From Capillidium heterosporum (lineage: Eukaryota > Entomophthoromycota > Entomophthoromycetes > Entomophthorales > Capillidiaceae): a DNA stretch of 64,000 nucleotides. The notes under the pieces are model-generated. The model searched no databases and was not told where the DNA came from. It was given only the letters and a program-made list of their open reading frames with translations. Shown here piece by piece: positions 59,591 through 64,000 of the stretch; position 1 is the first letter of the stretch, and the number at the start of each line of letters is the position of its first letter. The position numbers were made by a program, and so were the translations under genes. Location: NCBI GenBank assembly GCA_016630905.1, contig WBMQ01000003.1, positions 496,001 to 560,000 on the forward strand, given 5' to 3'.

Positions 59591-61254
59591 CTTGAATTGA
59601 AATTTGATGTAGCGTATCTCGTTAAAGAAATATTTATCCAACTACTATGGCCTCTTCAAGTATTTATAGTTTTATTATCGGATCTTCATTCAAACGTCAT
59701 CATGGATTTCCAAAATTTTCCAAATCAAATTCACCCTATTCGCTATGTTTTTGTTATCGTGGTAAGGGTTTCCATTCATTATTTTCGTCGGTTGAAACCT
59801 AGAAAGCCTCTTGGTCTAACAAAAAGAATAAGCCGTACTTGGTAGGGGCTGTTTAGTTATCTACTACTACTTATCGATATCCTGGATCACTAAAATATTT
59901 CAAGCTGTCGAACTGGACTACATGTGGCATAAAGCTTATCTTTCAATTCAATTATCTGTATCACCACTGATAAAACCTAATCTTTGAAGTTATCTAAACG
60001 TGTAGCAAAGCTATAGAAAATCTATATATTGATCATTAGTATAGAATACAAATTATTATTTCAAGTACAGTAATATATGCATGTTGCCTTCAAATAACAA
60101 TAGCATATCACATTTTAATCAGTTTGGCCAAAAACTACAATATTAGTGGGATCATTTATTTGATTCTAAACTACTATTACTGTTCAAAATTTAAAAATAA
60201 TTTCTACAAACTCAGCTGTGAAAAATCTCCCAATATTTCAGAACATTAAGTTTAACATATGGATCCACCTATACTTGAATTTTCTTATGGAAAGTCACTA
60301 TCATTGTCTACAAAAATATGTTTTCAAATAGCTGGCTTTCATATAATTGTTAGCCATTAACTTTGACCTATTTAGCGATATATAATGTGGCTAAGTTTAT
60401 ATTTTACTATAATTTTAGATATCAATAAACAAAGTAAAAAAAGGCAGCCATAACTAGTTCCGTAGAGTTAACTTTGATATCTATCAAACTAGCGTTTTAT
60501 TAACTATCATACTGAACTTTTAATCAAAAAATCCTTATATCCACCTTTCAATCAGAGTAAAAATCACCAATTTTCATCTTATACTGATCTACCTTTGTCA
60601 ATTAGGCAGCAGTTACTAGGAAATAACTACCGATACGTATATTTAAATAGTTTCCCTATTATATATGTAGTTTTTTAGTATTACACAGATTTCTTTGGAA
60701 GCTTAGTTGAAGTAAAATTAAAATGTAATAATTTCTGGGTAATAAATGATGATGCTGAGATTTAGTTACAGCTAGGCAATAAGCTAGTTATGTATCCGAA
60801 AATTGGTTATGGCAAGCCTTAAGTTGGGTTTCAGCTTTAGTACTTATCTGACCTTTGAGTTTAATCATCCGTTTACCGAGTTCTCAGGTTAGATTATGGA
60901 ATTGACTGACTAAATCTCTCTACCTATTCAAAAGTTGATTTGAAAGGACCTTAACCGATTGAAACCAAACCTTATGTATATCTAAAGCTATATGGTCTGC
61001 CGTTTGAAGGTGGTAAAGTTTTAGGCAGTTTTTAAATTCATTTTTAAAGAATCAATACTGTAGAGGCCAAAAACTTGATAAGCGTAAAGTCCAAGGAGGT
61101 GCCGTTGGATCTAACTAGTAATAGTATCATAATGGAAGTACACGACAGGATGGATCGGGAAAGTAGAATTAATGCCGATTACTGCATTGGTAACATGAAT
61201 TACCCAAAGGAGGCAAATCCAAAGGGAAGCGAAGAAAGTCAAGAAGTAGTAAGC
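59591..61254. other. PGK1 upstream region and gene-poor spacer
   Basis: The first few hundred bases must hold the PGK1 promoter. The rest is AT-rich without a gene. A short open frame at 61075-61257, rich in charged residues, abuts the LTR element and has no recognisable motif. Confidence 0.5.
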
Positions 61255-61809
61255 TGAGAGGGAAAGAATTCAAACTACATAGTAGCATTATGCTAACAAC
61301 TAAGAAATTTACTAAGAACAAGACTTTATTTGTAGATTAGGAAACAGAATCACGCTGTTGAGAAATAGCTATGACTAAGGAATGGGATCAAGAGGTGAGT
61401 AACAGCTAGGGGTAGTGAGGTGGAACGTTGTCAAGATACTGACTTTAGATGGTAACCAAAGGGCTCAAATAGTTTTTTGGCATTTCGACAGTAGTTTTAT
61501 CAGATGTATTAGATTTCTATCCTCAATTAGCTACTCTATCGATTAAGTTTTTATCAAGTATAGCCAGAAGTTCATGATAATACCGACGACTACCAGAGAA
61601 TTTACCATTATTGAATGTCCAGGATTTGATGCTATGCTGCTAATAAAAGTGATCAAAAGTATCTAGGATATGGAGCAGATTGGTAACTAAAATAGTTGCG
61701 AATTAAAGATTGGAAGATCGAAGTTGCTAAGGAAAGTGGCAAAAATAAAGGCAGAGGGAAATAGATCTATGGCCTAATAATAGGTGTTGTAACAATCAAG
61801 GCTGTTACA
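61255..61809 (-). repeat. LTR (3' LTR of the minus-strand element)
   Basis: Matches 62889-63444. Shared landmarks on the plus strand are CATAGTA near the start, AACAAGACTTTATT / GGCAAGACTTTATT, GAGTAACAGCTA...GAGGTGGAAC, CCAAAGGG, and the end GGCTGTTACA. Confidence 0.78.
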
Positions 61810-61943
61810 TCTACAAGCTTGTGGGAAATTAAATTGTAAGTGGCTTCAGTATCGATTAAAGCAAAAGTGTGGAAGGAGGTTTTCAACTCTAACGTTACGG
61901 GAAGGAGCGAATGTTAGTAGGAACTAGGGATGAAAGAGGTTGT
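61810..61943 (-). pseudogene. Retropepsin remnant
   Basis: The minus strand reads SLVPTNIRSFP, then in another frame SFHTFALIDTEATYNLISHKLVD, which is the flap-less start of a retroviral-type aspartic protease. The catalytic DTG is DTE here, and the frame is broken between the two parts. The text ends where the LTR begins, so the rest of pol was lost by deletion up to that border. Confidence 0.72.
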
Positions 61944-62816
61944 TTATATTTCATAGGGGTCTAGTTTGCTCAAGATAGGAGATATCGGGCTTATCAAAAA
62001 CTTGGTACTGCTTTGTTTGGAATTACTCTTGATGGGACACTTACCGATATTGTAGGCATTGGAAGCACAGTAAAAGCAAAGATTGTTGACTTTACGCCTT
62101 TGAATCTCCTCCTGAGACAACTTAGTTCGAGTTTCTGGGAATCTTAAAGGGACTTTAGGCCTAGTTCTCTCAGGAATGGCAGTATGGCTATGTTTAAAGG
62201 CACTACCTTCCTGCAAGGTTTTAGCACCTACAGTAGTATTAATTTCATCAACTGAATTCAACACTTCTTGAGTTTTGGTTAGACCTTCTACCTGTTGTTC
62301 TATGACGGAGATCGACAGGTTCTGGATAACTTGAGTAGGGACAGTCATTGGCAGGATATTGGCGTGGTAAAGGCATATTCCTAGGACACTACATCCAGGG
62401 AGCAGGGTCGGCAGAACCAGAGCATTAGGATGGACTGGTATGGAATCTATTAGAGATCTTGACAAACTGTAAGGTCCAGAGAGATATCGCCGAATCCAAC
62501 TAATGATAGCATCATATTGCAAGCTAATGACGTGGTAGGTCAGAAAAACGAAGCTAAAACCTACCACTCCATTAAGGATAAAGGTTTGAACTCTCCGGAT
62601 GGCGGAACGGATAGCCAGATAAAGAAGATATACCATGAGGAGTACCCACACGATAGTAGTCAAGTCCCAGGTCCAGGATAGGATTGAGGAAATGTATTAA
62701 GACTTTGGCACGGATTGGGACTGGGTAGGAGGGGGCCTACTGAGTGGTAGTTGAGCAGCAGCTGGTTCTGTGGTACTAGAGCTAATGGTAGGAGTTGGCT
62801 CGAAAGGGTTGATCAT
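61944..62816 (-). pseudogene. Gag-like ORF with hydrophobic part and zinc knuckle
   Basis: From an ATG at 62816 the minus strand reads MINPFEPTPTISSS and a Pro/Ser-rich stretch, meets an in-frame TAA at 62697-62699, and then stays open to 61944 (239 codons from the ATG at 62663). Just after the stop come two or three hydrophobic segments (TTIVWVLLMVYLLYLAI, FILNGVVGFSFVFLTYHVI), unusual for Gag. The C-terminus has RRKVNNLCFYCASNAYNIGKC, a CCHC knuckle with Tyr in place of His. It is either a Gag whose middle is scrambled by old frameshifts or a genuinely odd Gag. Not functional as it stands. Confidence 0.68.
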
Positions 62817-62888
62817 ATTAATGATATTAATCGCCCAAGGAGGTGAGATCTGAGGGTGGTGAGGATCATTAATAAGTAATAAGAGATT

Positions 62889-63444
62889 TGGAGGACAAGG
62901 GAACTAGATCACATAGTAATACTATGCTGAAAAATAATATATGAGTAAAGGGCAAGACTTTATTCCGAGACTAAGAATGAAATCAAACTGCTAGGAACAA
63001 GGGATGAGTAACAGCTAAGAGTAGCGAGGTGGAACTTTATTAAGATGCAGGCTTTTGGTAATCACCAAAGGGTTTAAATATCCCTTTGGTACCTTGGTTG
63101 TAATTACACTAGAGAGACTGGGTTTTCATCTGCAATTAGCTACACTATATATTAATTGAGTGTTTACCAAGTTTAGCTAGAAATATCAGTGATGCTGCTA
63201 ACTACTACTGATGCGTTTTCCATTGTTGGAAGGTGTGGATCAGCTAATGTGCTGCTAATCGTTGGAATTCCTAGGTTATGGTCATGTCTAAGAAAATAAT
63301 AAAGGTAATAAAAATATTTGATATGTAAAATATATTTATAACCAAGATAGTTACGAATTAAGGATAAAAAATATAACGAAAAGGAATCAAAAAGGAAAAT
63401 AGGCCTATGGTATAATAGGAATTGTAATGACCAAGGTTGTTACA
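62889..63444 (-). repeat. LTR (5' LTR of the minus-strand element)
   Basis: Partner of 61255-61809, nearly equal in length and aligned end to end. As the element is on the minus strand, this is its 5' LTR and should hold its promoter. Confidence 0.78.
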
Positions 63445-64000
63445 ATAGATATATTTATCTGAAAGTAGCTTTTGTTAAAATCAATTTTGAAGCAGCCGCA
63501 TATCTCGACTTTTTAAATGGAACCCCGATAGTTATTTTAAAATATATCAGCGGATATACTATAAGCCATCAATAGTGAAGCATGTATATGCTTAAAATAT
63601 GCTCAACTATTTTAAATAGAAAACTTATCTATACCAATAAACAATATATTTTTTACAATTTAAGCATCAAATCCATTTGTTAACTTGCTTAGTGATACTA
63701 AAAATTAATACGACTCTCTTACCAACACCGATATCATTTTCCAAAAGTCGTTCCTACTACTTAAATCCTCATCATCACCTTTACTGCACTTTGCAATGAT
63801 TATCAAAAACCCATGCGTTTGAACTTTTTCCAATCCCATTTTAATAGTCTAAGGATGGTGTTAACATACCTGGATAGAAAACTTATATAAAGAAAAGTTA
63901 AAGAGTCACCATTTTGTTTTAGTAACAGGTTCTTTATAGTTTCAGTAGTAAATTTAAATCGGTTGATCGTACTGCTTTCAATAATTTACTAAAACTAAAT
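63445..64000. other. AT-rich end of window
   Basis: No gene or motif recognised after the LTR. The end may belong to a gene cut by the window, but no frame supports that. Confidence 0.5.

Larger units (their letters stand above)
61255..63444 (-). mobile_element. Internally deleted Ty3/Gypsy-type LTR element
   Basis: Two direct repeats of about 555 bases flank 1.08 kb of internal DNA. Read on the minus strand, each repeat starts TGTAACA and ends in CA, as LTRs do. The internal part encodes on the minus strand a Gag-like ORF with a zinc knuckle, then the first part of a retropepsin that runs straight into the 3' LTR. Reverse transcriptase, RNase H and integrase are all missing. Gag-knuckle-protease order and the LTR form point to Ty3/Gypsy. 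The LTRs have diverged visibly, so it is old. I see no matching target-site duplication and no clear primer-binding site or polypurine tract. Confidence 0.8.

Noticed and set aside
61944-62663. Membrane protein gene unrelated to the LTRs
   Set aside because: The zinc knuckle, the protease remnant just downstream and the flanking LTRs place it inside the retroelement.
61250-63450. Target-site duplication next to the LTR ends
   Set aside because: The five bases outside each end (TAAGC and ATAGA) do not match.
1-64000. CRISPR array, bacterial operon or integron
   Set aside because: The window is eukaryotic: spliced genes, eukaryotic tRNAs without encoded CCA, and no regular spaced repeats.

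Overview
The window is nuclear DNA of a fungus. It is AT-rich, coding exons stand out as richer in G and C, and the housekeeping genes are fungal in type (QCR7, DIC1, YMR1, NSE1, a Dpb3/CHRAC1-like protein, CCA1, gamma-SNAP, PGK1). The genes are rich in very short GT-AG introns. I could place exon borders for eight genes by keeping the frame and the conserved protein; introns run from about 37 to 73 nt, often with a CTAAC- or CTAAT-like branch site close to the acceptor. PGK1 has ten introns. This density, the AT bias and the expanded secreted hydrolase and F-box/LRR families suggest an early-diverging (zygomycete-type) lineage rather than a budding yeast. That placement is an inference with low confidence. 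CTG reads as Leu and TGG is the only Trp codon in the conserved genes I checked.

Layout. 1-3 kb: gene-poor. 3.0-4.9 kb: a divergent pair, a Dpb3/CHRAC1-like histone-fold gene and NSE1 (SMC5/6). 5.1-6.1 kb: a broken proteinase K-like subtilase whose prepropeptide is still open. 7.1-8.5 kb: a secreted beta-helix protein. 9.8 kb: tRNA-Gln. 10.7-15.1 kb: two inverted copies of a dead class 3 lipase around QCR7 and tRNA-Arg. 15.9-18.0 kb: CCA1 in eight exons. 18.6-28.1 kb: an F-box/LRR family with two intact genes, one frameshifted gene and two decayed pieces. 28.9 kb: a third lipase-like gene. 34.0-35.2 kb: a trihelix gene with one frameshift. 38.5-43.4 kb: three tandem copies of a secreted Cys-rich repeat gene (dead, frameshifted, intact). 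43.9-51.3 kb: an MFSD10-like transporter, gamma-SNAP, DIC1 and YMR1. 53.8 kb: a second trihelix gene. 56.1-59.6 kb: a truncated PGK pseudogene next to the complete PGK1. 61.3-63.4 kb: an internally deleted Ty3/Gypsy-type LTR element.

How the genes fit together. The housekeeping genes do not form one pathway; they cover replication and chromatin (Dpb3-like, NSE1), tRNA maturation (CCA1), respiration and carbon metabolism (QCR7, DIC1, PGK1), and membrane traffic (gamma-SNAP, YMR1). Between them lie accessory families (lipase, subtilase, beta-helix, Cys-rich repeats, F-box/LRR) that multiply by local tandem or inverted duplication and then decay.

A caution: four otherwise intact genes (CCA1, the MFSD10-like gene, trihelix 1 and the third F-box gene) each carry one single-base frameshift, in three cases at a 3-base homopolymer. 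Assembly indels are a simple explanation. Reads or transcripts are needed before calling these pseudogenes.
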